Shown piece by piece: positions 1 through 11,026 of a stretch of 64,000 nt of DNA. The translations under genes and the position numbers were made by a program. The notes under the pieces are model-generated. The model did not search any database. It saw nothing but the letters and a program-made list of their open reading frames with translations, and had not been told where the DNA came from. The DNA is from Palaemon carinicauda (taxonomy: Eukaryota > Arthropoda > Malacostraca > Decapoda > Palaemonidae): contig NC_090726.1 of the NCBI RefSeq assembly GCF_036898095.1, positions 40,698,176 through 40,762,175 of the forward strand, written 5' to 3'. Numbering within the stretch: the first letter of the stretch is position 1; the number at the start of each line of letters is the position of its first letter.

Positions 1-280
1 ACCTCCTCTCGTTTACGACACCACGACGATACCGACCCTAGTTCTCGACGCCACGACGATACCTCCTCTCGTTCGCTTCGCCACGACGATACCTCCTCTC
101 ATTCACGACACCACGACGATACCGACCCTAGTTCTCGACGCCACGACGATACCGCCTCTCGTTCTCGCCGCCAGGACGATACCGCCTCTCGCTCTCGACA
201 TCAGAACGACTCTGCTTCTCTTTCTCAGTGCCAGGGCGATACCACCCTGCCTCTTCGGGACGATACTGCCTCTCGTTCCA
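1..280 (+). repeat. 30-bp tandem repeat in gag
   Basis: About nine degenerate 30-bp units each end in a block like CCACGACGAT. The period keeps the reading frame and encodes a ten-residue motif of the form T-x-S/P-x-S-R-x-H-D-D. The array may continue left of the window. Confidence 0.85.
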
Positions 281-1369
281 TGGATTCTTCTAGCGCTGGA
301 CTCCAGGATGCAACCCGTTTTTTGCAGGATGATGCCTTTGATTTGCCCTTGTCGGGTTCTAAGGATCCTTCTTCTCGTTCGAAGGATATTGCAGATGTGG
401 ATCAGGACCTCGAGGATGTTTCTGATGACGATGATAATCCTGCCAACGCTGCGGGAGATTACAAAGTTCTCTCTCGCTCCCTTCTTGAACTTTTTTGGGG
501 AGGAATTCGAACCTGCTGCCCCTCAATCTCCTCAGTGCCAATTTAACAGAAAGAAGGCCAAGAAACAGTCGGCCTTCATCAAGATGAAACTGTCTATCTC
601 CGCAAAGAAGGCTCTCACGAAGATTGATGACTGGATGAAGGAGCGGAGACAAGAAGTTAAGACTTCCTTCTCGTTTCCACCAGCTCGTCTTGCTTCAAAA
701 GCGGGTATGTGGTATGCAACTGGGGAACCTTTGGGTCTGGGAATGCCTTCCTCCTCCAATGGTGACTTCTCTGGTTTAGTGGACTCTGCTAAAAGGCATG
801 CTCTCAACTCAGCCAAGGTCATGTGGTCGATGTCGGAGCTGGATCATCTTGTCAAAGGTATTTTTAGAGCTTTCGAGGTTTTCAGTTTTCTAGACTGGTC
901 GCTTGGGACTCTCGCAAGGAAAACTGACCAGATGGAAGGATCTAGGGACCTTACCAGTATTATGTCCTGTATGGACAAGGCCCTCAGAGATGGGGCGAAT
1001 GAGTTGGCGGCGCTGTTCTCAGCTGGGGTCCTAAAGAAGAGAGCTCTGCTTTGCTCTTTTGCTTCTAGGTCTGTTACCACTGCACAAAAGTCTGAGCTTC
1101 TTTACGCCCCCCTCTCTCAACATCTTTTTCCCGAGTCCCTGGTTAATGACATTACGCTTTCTCTGGCCCCAAAAGCCACCCAAGACCTTTTATCTCGTTC
1201 TGCTCGTAAGCCCTTGGCAGCCCCTCCTTCTTCTTCGAAACGGGAGGAAAGGAGTTTCCAGCAGCCCTTTCGGGGCAGGACTACTTCAAGACCAGATTTT
1301 AGAGGAAGAAGGCAAGAATCAGGACCAAGATCTACCAGGGGTTCTTTCAGACCTCGCTCCAGAAAATGA
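1..1369 (+). pseudogene. DIRS gag-like gene, frameshifted, 5' end missing
   Basis: The frame is open from base 1 and starts with short Arg/Ser/His/Asp repeats. A serine- and acid-rich segment follows, then a conserved Gag core with motifs such as FPPARLASK, DFSGLVD and ANELAALFSAGVLKKRA, and a basic Arg/Gly-rich tail ending at 1369. Gag of this group is thought to package the RNA template. The first frame stops at 546; the conserved core is in the next frame, so a one-base slip in the T/G run near 495-505 breaks the gene. The homologous Gag at 35860-38671 reads through this point without a break. The true start lies outside the window. Confidence 0.8.
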
Positions 1370-1370
1370 A

Positions 1371-3413
1371 GTTCGTCTCTTCCAGACAGTAGGCGCAAGA
1401 CTGTCAGGTTTTTGGCAGTCTTGGAAGAGGAGAGGGGCGGACACCTGGTCCCTCTCAGTCATCAAGGAAGGATGGATACAAGATCCCCTTTCTGAAAAAA
1501 CCTCCTCTCGCAGATGCTCCGCTGGCCTTAGTAGCCCGGTACTCAGATCCGGGGAAACAGAAGGCCCTAATAGACCTTGTCAACCAAATGCTAGACAAGG
1601 GAGCGATAGAACCGGTTCGGGATCTATCCTCCCCAGGCTTTTACAATCGCCTGTTTCTGGTCCCCAAGAACTCGGGCGGATGGAGACCCGTCCTGGATGT
1701 CAGCTCTCTCAACGTATTTGTGGAGAAGACAAAGTTCTCCATGGAGACGACTCAGTCGGTGCTGGCGTCAGTATGTCCAGGGGACTGGATGGTGTCCCTC
1801 GACTTGCAGGACGCATATTTCCATGTCCCCATCCATCCGACTTCAAGGAAGTACCTGAGATTTGTAATGCAGGGCAAGTGCTTCCAATTTAGAGCTCTTT
1901 GCTTCGGTCTCAGCACGGCTCCTCAAGTCTTCACCAGGATAATGGCGAATGTGTCAGGTTGGCTGCATCAGGAGGGGATAAGGATATCCTTCTATCTGGA
2001 CGATTGGCTGATTCGTTCACGATCGAGGGAGAAATGTCTGGAGGATTTACGGAAGACTTTTATGATGGCTCAAGATCTAGGCCTGGTCATCAACAGGGAG
2101 AAGTCTCAGATCAGACCGAATCAGACTATTCTCTATTTGGGGATAGTTCTGAATTCAGTTCTTTTTCGGGCTTCTCCCTCTCAGGAAAGACAGACCAAGT
2201 GTCTCGTAAAAGTCAGGACTTTCCTGGACAAGAAGAGATGCACAGCGAAGGAGTGGATGAGTTTGCTGGGGACTCTATCCTCCCTCGAACAGTTTGTCTC
2301 TCTGGGGAGACTCCATCTAAGGTCTCTACAGCACTTTCTTTCGAAAACGTGGAACAGAAAGACGCAGGAAGACTCCTTTTCCTTCCCCATTCCAACAGAA
2401 GTCAAGAATCTTCTGAAGTGGTGGCTGGATCCAGCCTTGTTAGGGGAAGGGATCTCCTTACACAAGAAGAACCCAGACCTAGTGTTGTTTCAGACGCATC
2501 AGAGTCAGGTTGGGGGGCAACACTAGGAAGCAAGGAGGTCTCAGGGTATTGGGAAGGAAATCAGCTGGAATGGCACATCAACAACAAGGAGCTGATGGCC
2601 ATTTTTCTGGGGCTGAAGGCCTTCAAAGACTCGGTGTGTGGTTAGATTGTGGAGGTCAACTCAGACAACACCACAGCTCTTGCTTACATCAGGAAGCAAG
2701 GGGGGACTCACTCTCTGTCTCTGTTCGAGACAGCAAGGGAGCTCCTTCTTTGGGCGAAGGAGAACAAGATAGGTCTGCTGACGAGGTTTGTTCAGGGACA
2801 GAGAAATGTGAGGGCGGACATGCTCAGCAGGAAAGGGCAGGTCCCTCCCACAGAATGAACCCTCAACCAGCAGGTCTGTCAGAGTCTCTGGAGGCTGTGG
2901 GGGAGACCCCTCATCGATCTTTTCGCCTCCAACTTATCCAAGAGGATCCCCATCTATTGCTCCCTGGTTCTGGACAAGGAGGCAATAGCAGTAGACGCCT
3001 TTTTGATGGATTGGACGGGGATGGACACATATGCCTTTCCCCCGTTCAAGATCATCAATCTGGTAGTCAGGAAATTTGCTCTCCTCGATTCGGGACGAAT
3101 GATCCTGATAGCTCCTTTCTGGCCGATGAGGGAATGGTTCACGGAGGTGGTGGACTTGTTGATGGACTTTCCAAGAAGCCTTCCTGCAAGTCCAAAGCTG
3201 CTCAGACAACCCCACTTCGAGAGGTATCATCAAAACCCCCTCGCTCTCAATCTGACTGCCTTCAGACTATCGAGAAGCTCGTCAGTTCGGGAGGATTTTC
3301 AGCGCAAGCTGCGAAGGCTATCGTCAGAGCGAGGAGGGTCTACCAGTCCAAGTGGGAGACTTTTAGGGCTTGGTGTAGGAAGCACAAGTTTTCCTCATGC
3401 ACTACCTCTGTGA
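1371..3413 (+). pseudogene. DIRS reverse transcriptase / RNase H / methylase-like polyprotein, broken
   Basis: The encoded enzyme would copy element RNA into DNA. Visible motifs are SPGFYNRLFLVPK, SLDLQDAYFHVPIHP, FRALCFGLSTAPQVF and the catalytic YLDD at about 1993-2004. The RNase H part has SDASESGWGA near 2490, NSDNTTAL near 2660 and ADMLSRKGQ near 2818. A region with YAFPPFKI and IAPFWPMREWF follows, matching the position of the DNA-methylase-like domain described in DIRS elements. Lesions seen by comparison with 38583-40739 are a 4-bp insertion near 1474, a one-base loss near 2490 and an in-frame TAG at 2643-2645. The last part overlaps the recombinase gene in another frame, which is usual for DIRS. 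Confidence 0.85.
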
Positions 3414-4308
3414 GCCAGATTGCGGATTTCTTGTTGTACCTCAGGCAGGACGCTAAGCTGGCTGTGTCCACAATCAAGGGGTACAAAAGTATGCTTGCTT
3501 CAGTCTGTCGGCATAGAGGCTTGGACTTGTCTCGCGATAAGGACTTACATGACCTCTTGAAGTCTTTTGAGACAACCAAGTTAAAGCTCCCTTCTTGGAA
3601 CCTTGATGTGGTTCTTAAATTTCTGTGCACCAAGAGATTTGAGCCCATCTCACAGGCTCCCCTTAGGGAGGTTACGAAGAAAACCCTCTTCCTTTTGACC
3701 TTAGCAACAGCTAAAAGAGTCAGTGAAGTCCATGCAATTGAAAAGCAGGTAGGCTTCAATCTGAATGGGGCAGTTTGTGCCTTAAGATTAGACTTCCTTG
3801 CTAAGAACGAGAACCCTTCAAAGCCCTGGCTAAGAACCTTTGAGGTTCCTAACTTGGCTAACCTAGTGGGTCAAGAGCAAGAGAGGCTCCTCTGTCCAGT
3901 ACGAGCCCTCAAGGCCTACTTGTCTCGCACAAAAAAATTTGAGAGGCTCTTCTAGCTCCTTGTGGTGTTCTGTGAAAGATCCTCAGAAGCCCCTTTCCAA
4001 GAACGCTTTGTCTTTTTTTCCTGAGGGAAGTTATAAGAGAAGCACATCTCTTGTGTGAGAAGGAACACTTCGGACTTTTAAAAGTGCAGGCTCACGAAGT
4101 GAGAGCCATTGCGACCTCGCTTGCTTACCGCAAGAACATGTCGGTCAAACAAATTATGGATGCGACATTCTGGAGGAGCAATTCTGTGTTCGCCTCTCAT
4201 TACCTCAGAGAGGTGAGAGTGGATTATGAGAAATGCTATACCTTGGGTCCATACGTAGCTACGGCTTCTGTATTAGGCAAAGGAGTTACTACCTCCCCTC
4301 ACCCTTAG
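3134..4308 (+). pseudogene. DIRS tyrosine recombinase, frameshifted
   Basis: This integrates the circular DNA copy by site-specific recombination. The start is set at the ATG at 3134, in the frame overlapping the end of the RT gene. The catalytic Arg is in ATAKRVSEVHA, the HxxR box is HEVRAIATSL, and the tyrosine is in FASHYLREV. The frame is broken at the A run near 3935 (stop at 3953-3955) and resumes in another frame before 4051. The protein also lacks five residues after RARR that are present in the copy at 40457-41608. Confidence 0.85.
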
Positions 4309-4705
4309 TTTTGTATACTTGTGCGTAGGTTGGTGTTTTTATTGGTTGTCTGAGGATGTCGACTTGTGTACAGTCACCTCAGTCTAGTTAGATCATTTTT
4401 ATCTACTTTGCAAAGGTTAAGTGGTTAGTTTGGTAAGGTTGCAGTTTTTATATTGGGCAATAGGTAGTCCTGAAGTCTAGTCAGATTGTTGGTCTCACCC
4501 AGTTGACAGACTCGATTGAGTGTTTTCAGCACTGCAGGTCACATCCTGGCTGACACTCCTAAGAGAAAGCGACTCAAGAGGCAGGAACCTTTGAAATCAG
4601 CTACCTTAGCAGGTAAGGAATCAAGGTGTTTTTTTATCCTACAACTTTTTTGGTTGTTTCCTCAACGATGTTTACTGTCTATCACCCTCCTCCAAGTGTG
4701 TTAAT

Positions 4706-5013
4706 CAGCTATGTATATATAACTGCCAGGTAAGTTCTATTCATAAAAATGGAGTTTTATGAATACTTACCTGGCAGTTATATATACATTCGAAGGCCCA
4801 CCCACCTCCCCTCAGGAGACAGGTCGGGCATAGATGAACTGAAGAACAGAAAACGGGAATGATTCCTCCTACCACCTTTTAACGGGTGTAACCACCCAAC
4901 CACCACAAGGTGGTTGCCGTTTTTAGAAAAATTCTGCCGCAATAGAGAGTATTAGCTATGTATACAAACTGCCAGGTAAGTATTCATAAAACTTTGTTTT
5001 ATCATAAAAACTC
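4706..5013 (+). repeat. DIRS A1 internal complementary region and right terminal inverted repeat
   Basis: A near-palindrome at about 4706-4794 contains the core ACTGCCAGGTAAGT and its inverse. The terminal repeat follows and ends around 4968-5013 with the same core. The internal region is complementary to both ends of a DIRS element and is thought to template completion of the termini. The matching left end is outside the window. Confidence 0.75.
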
Positions 5014-5328
5014 CATATTCAGGGAAACTGCATTTTCATCGCACAGGTGGTCCCTAACTTACAAACATTCACAGAAACAAACTGAAGATAACAAGGATAA
5101 GATTAAGAAATACTGTAATAAAACAACATTTTCAATAACTTGATATGTATTTCATATGAAACCTGACTATTTGTTGATCTTTCTAGCAGAAAATCATAGC
5201 CATGTGTTCCAGGTTAGGCTTACCCTAAGTCAAAATCTAACTAAATTGGACTTACAAACAGCTTCTTGTAACCTATTATATTAGTAAGTTTAAGGACATT
5301 CTGTACTGTTTATTTCTTTGTTTTGCAG

Positions 5329-5458
5329 ATCTTGTGGAAGATGGGCATCTCACGGCACCCCAGATGTGTGTCCAGCTATTTCCAGTCTAATCGGAGCCTT
5401 GGGGCCACATCTTGGTCCCCTGAGGACCAGAGAAAGATGCTACTTAGTTTGATAGCTG
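5329..5458 (+). CDS. Candidate internal exon of an unrecognised gene
   Basis: The segment follows a strong polypyrimidine tract and AG (5327-5328) and ends at a consensus donor G|GTAAGT at 5458-5459. Only one frame is open throughout, starting ILWKMGISRHP and ending KMLLSLIA plus one base (phase 1). I do not recognise the protein. It is unlike the local repeats, and the splice signals are the main support. It could instead be an untranslated exon or chance. It joins in frame to the acceptor at 10918. Confidence 0.35.
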
Positions 5459-5732
5459 GTAAGTAAAATAGAAATGACCTGGGGTTTTTCTAGAAGTTTT
5501 ATCCAAAAATCTATTGCATTGACTTCTCTAATCAATATAAAGTACTTATCTCTAACATTTAATGTCTGTCTTATAGATTCTGTTAACTTTTTTCTTGCTT
5601 TCACTCTATACGTTTGTCCCTTTCACATATTATTTATGAAAAGGTGAGTGGTATTCATATTGTAGATCAAGTAAGTGGTGTTCTTAATTACCCTGAATTA
5701 GTTTAGATGGGTTGTGTCCTTACAGCCAAATA

Positions 5733-5996
5733 TTATGATTATTATTATTACTAGCTAAGCTATAATCCTACTAGGGAAAGCAGGATACTGTAAGCCCAAT
5801 AGCTCTAACAGGGAAAATAGCATAATGAGGAAAGGAAATAAGGAAACATAGAATAGTGTGCTTGAGTGTACCCTCAAACAAGAGAACTGTAAACTCTAAC
5901 CCAAGACAGTGGAGGACCATGATACAGAGGCTGTGGCACTACCCAAAAGAATAATAGTTTGATTTTGGAGTGTCCTTTTCCTAGAAGACAATAGAT
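5733..5996 (-). repeat. (TAA)n-tailed dispersed repeat
   Basis: This is a member of a repeat family found about ten times in the first 24 kb. In its sense orientation the family ends with AACTAGGGTTGTAGCTTAGC followed by (TAA)n. This copy is reversed and partial. Confidence 0.75.
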
Positions 5997-6509
5997 ACAA
6001 CTACATCAACTAAACTGGTTATTCTGCTAAATGCAATTTCCATATTTTTTTTTTTTTTTACGGTATTGACCTTTTCTTTTTAACAAAATTTTTGTTTTTT
6101 CATTTACTCTTCATTATTGGGCAATCACACAGTTTAAAAGGCTAGAAAATTACAAAACCAAAAAAAAAACTACATTTTACACTTATAGATAAAAAGAATT
6201 TAATGTTAATCGGAAATTCTCCGTAAAAATATACTGTTCTCAGCCGTATTTCATTAAAATACAGGTGACCGTAATTTCTACCCTACTTTGTTATTATCTT
6301 ATACAGGTTGGTAACTGTATTATCACTCCTTTACGTCAATATATCCGTTTTTAAAACAGTAAATGCCCTGCAACATTTATTCCAAGTTGTTTTACTGTAT
6401 TTTTACAGCAAATTTTTAACAGTGTAGTATGTAAATAATTGAATCAGTAGAACTTCAAAAGTTCAAAGTTGGAGCAAATGTTTTTATGTTGACCAGGCTG
6501 ACATGAGTC

Positions 6510-6729
6510 TTTTTATAGCTTATATATGACATATCTGTTTTTGACGTTGTTAATAATTTATATATGACATATCTATTTTGATGTTGTTACTGTTTTTAGA
6601 ATGATTTATTGTTAATTTGTTCTAATCATTTATTTATTTCCTTATTTCCTTTCCTCACTGGGGTATTTTTCCCTAGCATCTTGCTTTTCCAACTAGGGTT
6701 GTAGCTTAGCTAGTAATAATAATAATAAA
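6510..6729 (+). repeat. (TAA)n-tailed dispersed repeat, 3' part
   Basis: This is the same family as 5733-5996 in the opposite orientation. It includes the block CCTTTCCTCACTGGGGTAT and the terminal AACTAGGGTTGTAGCTTAGC, then TAA repeats. The two copies form an inverted pair about 0.5 kb apart. Confidence 0.7.
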
Positions 6730-7089
6730 ATTAGTGTCTGTAACTGATAAAACACTCCTGCCATTTTTATTGCTTCTCAATGGGTGGCAATACCACCATC
6801 TTGTGAACAGATCTATTAATAACTGTCACTATGTCTCTAATATTTTTCTAGTCTTTGTATTTTGTATCCAATTCTCACATCTCTCGCCTTACTATCTCTG
6901 CCTGTTTCTGTATCTACAACCTATCTCATTTGCCATTACCCTCGTGCAATATTTTTTATTAGAACAATACCACTGTATGTTTCTCTTTTCTAAGTGCCAC
7001 CATTGCCTTGCAATATGTGTAGGGAAATAATCTTTTCGGCACTTGCACCAAAAAGTGTCGACAACATTTTGTATAAAGTTTAAGCAGTA

Positions 7090-7290
7090 GGGGATTCAGC
7101 ATTATGAAGCTTCATCTGTGGTGGATAATGTGGGAGGGTGGGCTGTGCCAACCTAGCAGTACCAGCTGAACTCGGCTGAGTCCCTTGTCAGGCTGGGAGG
7201 AACATAGAGAGGAGACGTCCCCTTTTTTGTTTCATTTATTTGATGTCGGCTACCCGCCAAAATTGGGTTAAGTGCCTTTGTATATGTATG
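7090..7290 (+). repeat. Probable short dispersed repeat (SINE-like)
   Basis: The segment has a GC-richer composition than its flanks, contains GTCAGGCTGGGAGGAACATAG and ends in a TGTATGTATGT-type simple tail. A weaker relative appears at 33776-33850 (CACGCTGGGAGGAGCGAAGA). The class is not certain. Confidence 0.35.
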
Positions 7291-7506
7291 TATGTTAAAC
7301 ACTTCTTGGTTTTACCTGAAGTAGGTCATGAACAAGATGATACTCTGTTATTGCTGTACCCAAAAGTAAATAGTTTGGACACACAGTGTTCCTAATTCCA
7401 CATCCATACCAGGTTTCAATCCAATAGGCCTTCCATTCATTAAGTTTAGTATTTCAATAAAAGTTCTGTAAATCACTAAATATTAAAATAGTAGCTCCTA
7501 TAAGCC

Positions 7507-7810
7507 TTAACCCTTTTTTACCCCCAGGCTCTTTGGAAATTTCCAACCCTTAACCCCCAAGGGCTTATTTTTTCCCCAGCACATTTTGCAGTATATTTTT
7601 TTTAAATTGCTCTAACAGCCTTAAGTTTGTCAGAGAGTGGTCAGGTTGGTCTCATTCTCTTGGAAAATGCCTGAATTTTTTCAAAAAATTATCAAAAATA
7701 TGAAAAAAAAAATAGCATTTTTTTGCAAGTACGTACAGGTACGTCCATGGGGGTAAAGGGATGAGTTTTGTGAAACGTACCAGTACGTCCTTTGGGGGTA
7801 AAAGGGTTAA
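7507..7810. mobile_element. piggyBac-like MITE, copy 1
   Basis: A 304-bp non-coding element is bounded by TTAA on both sides. Its terminal inverted repeats begin CCCTTTTTTACCCCCA and end TGGGGGTAAAAGGG. A second inner TGGGGGTAAAGGG and the motif ACGTACC/GGTACGT lie near the right end. TTAA duplication with CCC-starting ends is the signature of piggyBac-type transposition. With no coding capacity, it would depend on a transposase encoded elsewhere. Confidence 0.75.
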
Positions 7811-8083
7811 TAAAAACCTTTTTTAGTTAACTAATGCCTCATACCGTTTGGCCATACAGCATTTGCAGAACGAATAAATTTCCATTTCAAGCCTTCTTTT
7901 GCTCCAAATTCAGTGACCTCATGCATGTCCCATTGTTGTTAATGGCACTCTTCAGGTCTTTATTTGCCAATACTATTTGTGAGCTTCAATCAGTGCACAG
8001 TATCAGGATAGCTATGAACAGATTTGAATCTTCTGAAACACATTAAAAGACTTGTATTCATCTACAACATTATTGTACACGCC

Positions 8084-8503
8084 TCATGTGACAATATAAT
8101 TGATTATATCTCCACAGGCCTTCCCAGTTGTTCTTTTCTTTACATTATCTTTGATTTGAAAAGGTCCAAATGTCCGAATGTGTATGAGTTGGGACCATCT
8201 TTTCTCATGAAACATACCAAGCTTACGCGTTAGTTTTGCCTTAACAGTTCCCCTCTGTTGTTTTGCCTTCTTTAGTGCCTCCAGTAACATCCCAGCAATG
8301 TCGTTCTCTCCAGTAGAGCTGCCCTTTTTACCTGTCATGTTGAGTATTGCTGAAATGCTTGCTCGGATACCACTTAAACTCGGGTTGTCTTGACAAAAAC
8401 TTAATTTCGACCTGTAAGAATTACAGTATATGAAGTCAATAAAACATACCAACACCACAAACAATTTACTTATCACCACAGCAGAAACATGGGTAATCAC
8501 CAC
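8084..8503 (-). pseudogene. Possible retroelement Gag-like relic
   Basis: A 139-codon open frame contains KKAKQQRGTVKAKLTRKLG, which resembles the start of Gag-type proteins of some arthropod LTR elements. No other domain is visible and flanking frames are closed. It may be a decayed fragment or chance. Confidence 0.25.
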
Positions 8504-8930
8504 ATAACATAAACATATATAAACTCACACCAATAATTATCAGAATAATCATTATCATGTCATTACACAATCGCCATTACCACCAAGTCGGTACATAAGT
8601 AACAATTAATTACATAACAGTCACGACAATGCCCCATCTCTGCTTGCCATCAGGAAATATCTTGTAACAAACGTCAAGTAATTTCTCCTATCAGCTGTAG
8701 CATTAACACACATCCTTAAAGAAAACAAGTTACATGTCAACATCATTTTGGATTGCAAGAGGAGTGCACAGCTGCACTTCTCGCCAACAACGCATGTAAA
8801 CCCAGTAACGTTTACAACCCCCATCGGCTTCACAGTTGACGCGTTGACAGTCACACCACTACCAACCAACACCACAATTATATGCACACACTTTACTAAA
8901 CTTGAAAGTTATGACAACGAAGAAAATATA

Positions 8931-9265
8931 TTATTATTACTAGCCCAGCTACAACCCGAGTTGGAAAAGCAGGATGCTATAAGCCTAAGGGTTCCAACGG
9001 GGAATAATAGCCCAGCGAGGAAAGGAAATAAATAATATACAAGAGAAGTAATGAACAACTATAAGATATTTTAAGAATGGTAACAACATTGAAATAAATC
9101 TTTCATATAAAAACTATAAAATAAAAAAAAAAAAGAACAAGATAAAGAGTTATATGATAGAATAGTGTGCCCAAGTGTACTCTCAAGTAGAGAACTCTAC
9201 CCCAAGGCAGTGGAAGGCTATGGTACTACCTGAGACTAGAGGACAATGGTTTGATTTCTCACTGT
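8931..9265 (-). repeat. (TAA)n-tailed dispersed repeat
   Basis: A reversed copy of the family described at 5733-5996. It starts with TTATTATTAC, then the GTTGGAAAAGCAGGATGCTAT block, and ends near GACAATGGTTTGATTT. Confidence 0.75.
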
Positions 9266-9429
9266 TTGTTCATCGGAACAGATCTGAAAATTGCACATGT
9301 GCCTGGCCTGGCACACTGTAATCCTTACGAAAAACTCTTTGCAGTGTTCGTTTCTTCCCTTTACAAATTGCTACTTTGTCCAGGAATGGAGCTTTCAAAC
9401 TGACTAGCTGATTCTGCAAATTATGATGA

Positions 9430-9665
9430 AGCTGTGGCCAGAATTTCGGTAGTGCTATAGCCTCTGTACCATGGTCTTCCACTGTCTTGGGTTAGAGTTC
9501 TCTTGCTTGACGGTACACTCGAGCACACTGTTCTATCTAGTTTCTCTTCCTCTTGTGTTTCCTTTCCTCACTGGGCTATTTTCCCAGTTGGTGCCCCTGG
9601 GCTTATAGCATACTATTTTTGCAACTAGGGTTGTAGCTTAGCGTTTAATAATAATAATAATAATA
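9430..9665 (+). repeat. (TAA)n-tailed dispersed repeat
   Basis: A sense copy of the same family, running from about GCCTCTGTACCATGGTCTTC to AACTAGGGTTGTAGCTTAGC plus TAA repeats. It faces the reversed copy at 8931-9265, with about 165 bp between them. Confidence 0.75.
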
Positions 9666-9937
9666 AGAGAAGACAAATGTGCACTGGAAGTTGCATATTT
9701 ATGAAAAAGTAATTAGAAAATGAAGATAATTTTTGTAGATTCAAAGCTCTGAGACTAAAATATCAATCTGGGGTGCACAAGATATAGCTATGCCACTATG
9801 GAATCCTCACCTAAGAGCCCAGCTTCACACTGAGATCCTCGTAATTGTGTCACGAACGGGGCATTTGCCACAGTATTCGTTGCGAGATTGATAAAACACA
9901 AGATATCCAGTTGAAAAAATACATGGTTCATATATTG

Positions 9938-10247
9938 TTAACACTTTTACCCCCAACGCTATTTGGAACTTTCCAAACCTTAACCCCCAGGCATTTTTTT
10001 TCAAGCACATTTTGCAATATATATTTTTTTTAAAATTTCTCTAACAGTCTTAATTTTTGTCATAGAGAGGTCAGGTTGGTCTCATTATTTTAGAAAATGC
10101 CTGAAATTTCTCGTAAAGTTATCAAAAATATGCAAAAAAAATGTAAAGAACAGTTTTTTTTGCGAGGACGTACCGCTACGCCCTTGGGGGTAAAGGGATG
10201 AGTTTTGTGAAACGTACCAGTACGTTCATTGGGGGTAAAAGGGTTAA
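9938..10247. mobile_element. piggyBac-like MITE, copy 2
   Basis: A 310-bp element homologous to 7507-7810, again flanked by TTAA. The left end is CACTTTTACCCCCA and the right end TGGGGGTAAAAGGG. The internal sequence is similar throughout, including the repeated GGGGGTAAAGGG and ACGTACC motifs near the right end. Confidence 0.75.
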
Positions 10248-10918
10248 TGATGGTGATAGTAATAATGTTATTTTGGACCAAACAAATATGACCAGCACAT
10301 TGTAAAGCCCCTCTTTGTAGAATAAAGTACTTGCATTTGAAGAGGGTGATTCAAGGGAAAAGAAATCAGTAAAGTTCAGTACTGTGCAGTAAAAATGAAA
10401 TGCACATATGAACAGCAGCTTGGAAACAAGTCCTCTGAATTATGGTGTAGAAACCTCACTCTACGATTTAGCGTAGTAATATGTTGTAGATGTAAGAATG
10501 AAATTGTCTATTTCTTTACGAAGATCATTCCACAATCAGGTTTTACAGTAACCTGTGACCTTACTTCAGATAATCTTTATTTTCCCATTTTGTTTTACAA
10601 TAGATTTCAATCAATCATGACTTCTACTTGATGAAACCAACTCATGTTTAATTTGTCTTGAAGGCACATCTTAAGTCTCCTCACCTATTAAAACTACCAT
10701 ACAGTGTTTGGTTGAATTTCTCGTATTGTAAAAATGAATTTAAAACAACCTTTTCTTGTGTTTCTCAAACAGCCCTGTTTCTCCGGCTAGCCTTGCAGCT
10801 GCTAAACAATCTTCTATTATAATCATCCAATATATTCTTTGTGTTATTAGGACGTCTTCAACAGTTTTTGAAATGTCTATGTCTTGACGAATTATAAGTG
10901 CTCTAAATTTTTTTTCAG

Positions 10919-11026
10919 GTGCTGCTGACGTCAATAGAAGAATGTGATGAGGCCGTACGGTTGAAAGCAACGCAAGAAGGCGATACTAAAGATGACTTGC
11001 CGTCACAAACCCGAAAATATAACTGA
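10919..11026 (+). CDS. Candidate last coding exon of an unrecognised gene
   Basis: A polypyrimidine tract and CAG end at 10918. Two readings are possible. Joined in phase 1 to the exon at 5329-5458, the frame continues GAADVNRRM and stops at 10945-10947. Read in phase 0, it gives a 35-residue tail containing IEECDEAVRLKATQEGD and stops at 11024-11026, which looks more protein-like but needs a different upstream exon. No family is recognised. Confidence 0.3.
   Translation: MLLTSIEECDEAVRLKATQEGDTKDDLPSQTRKYN

Larger units (their letters stand above)
1..5013 (+). mobile_element. DIRS-type retrotransposon, copy A1 (5' truncated by window edge)
   Basis: This is a tyrosine-recombinase retrotransposon of the DIRS group, entering from the left edge. 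In order it shows a gag-like region, reverse transcriptase with YLDD, RNase H, a methylase-like region, and a tyrosine recombinase that overlaps the RT frame. It ends in an internal complementary region (about 4706-4794) and a terminal inverted repeat finishing near 5013. There is no LTR and no target-site duplication, as expected for DIRS. Every coding region is broken by frameshifts or stops, so the copy is dead. It is clearly related to, but diverged from, the better preserved copy at 35488-42330. The right end is placed from the match between the internal region and the terminal repeat, so it is uncertain by a few bases. Confidence 0.9.
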
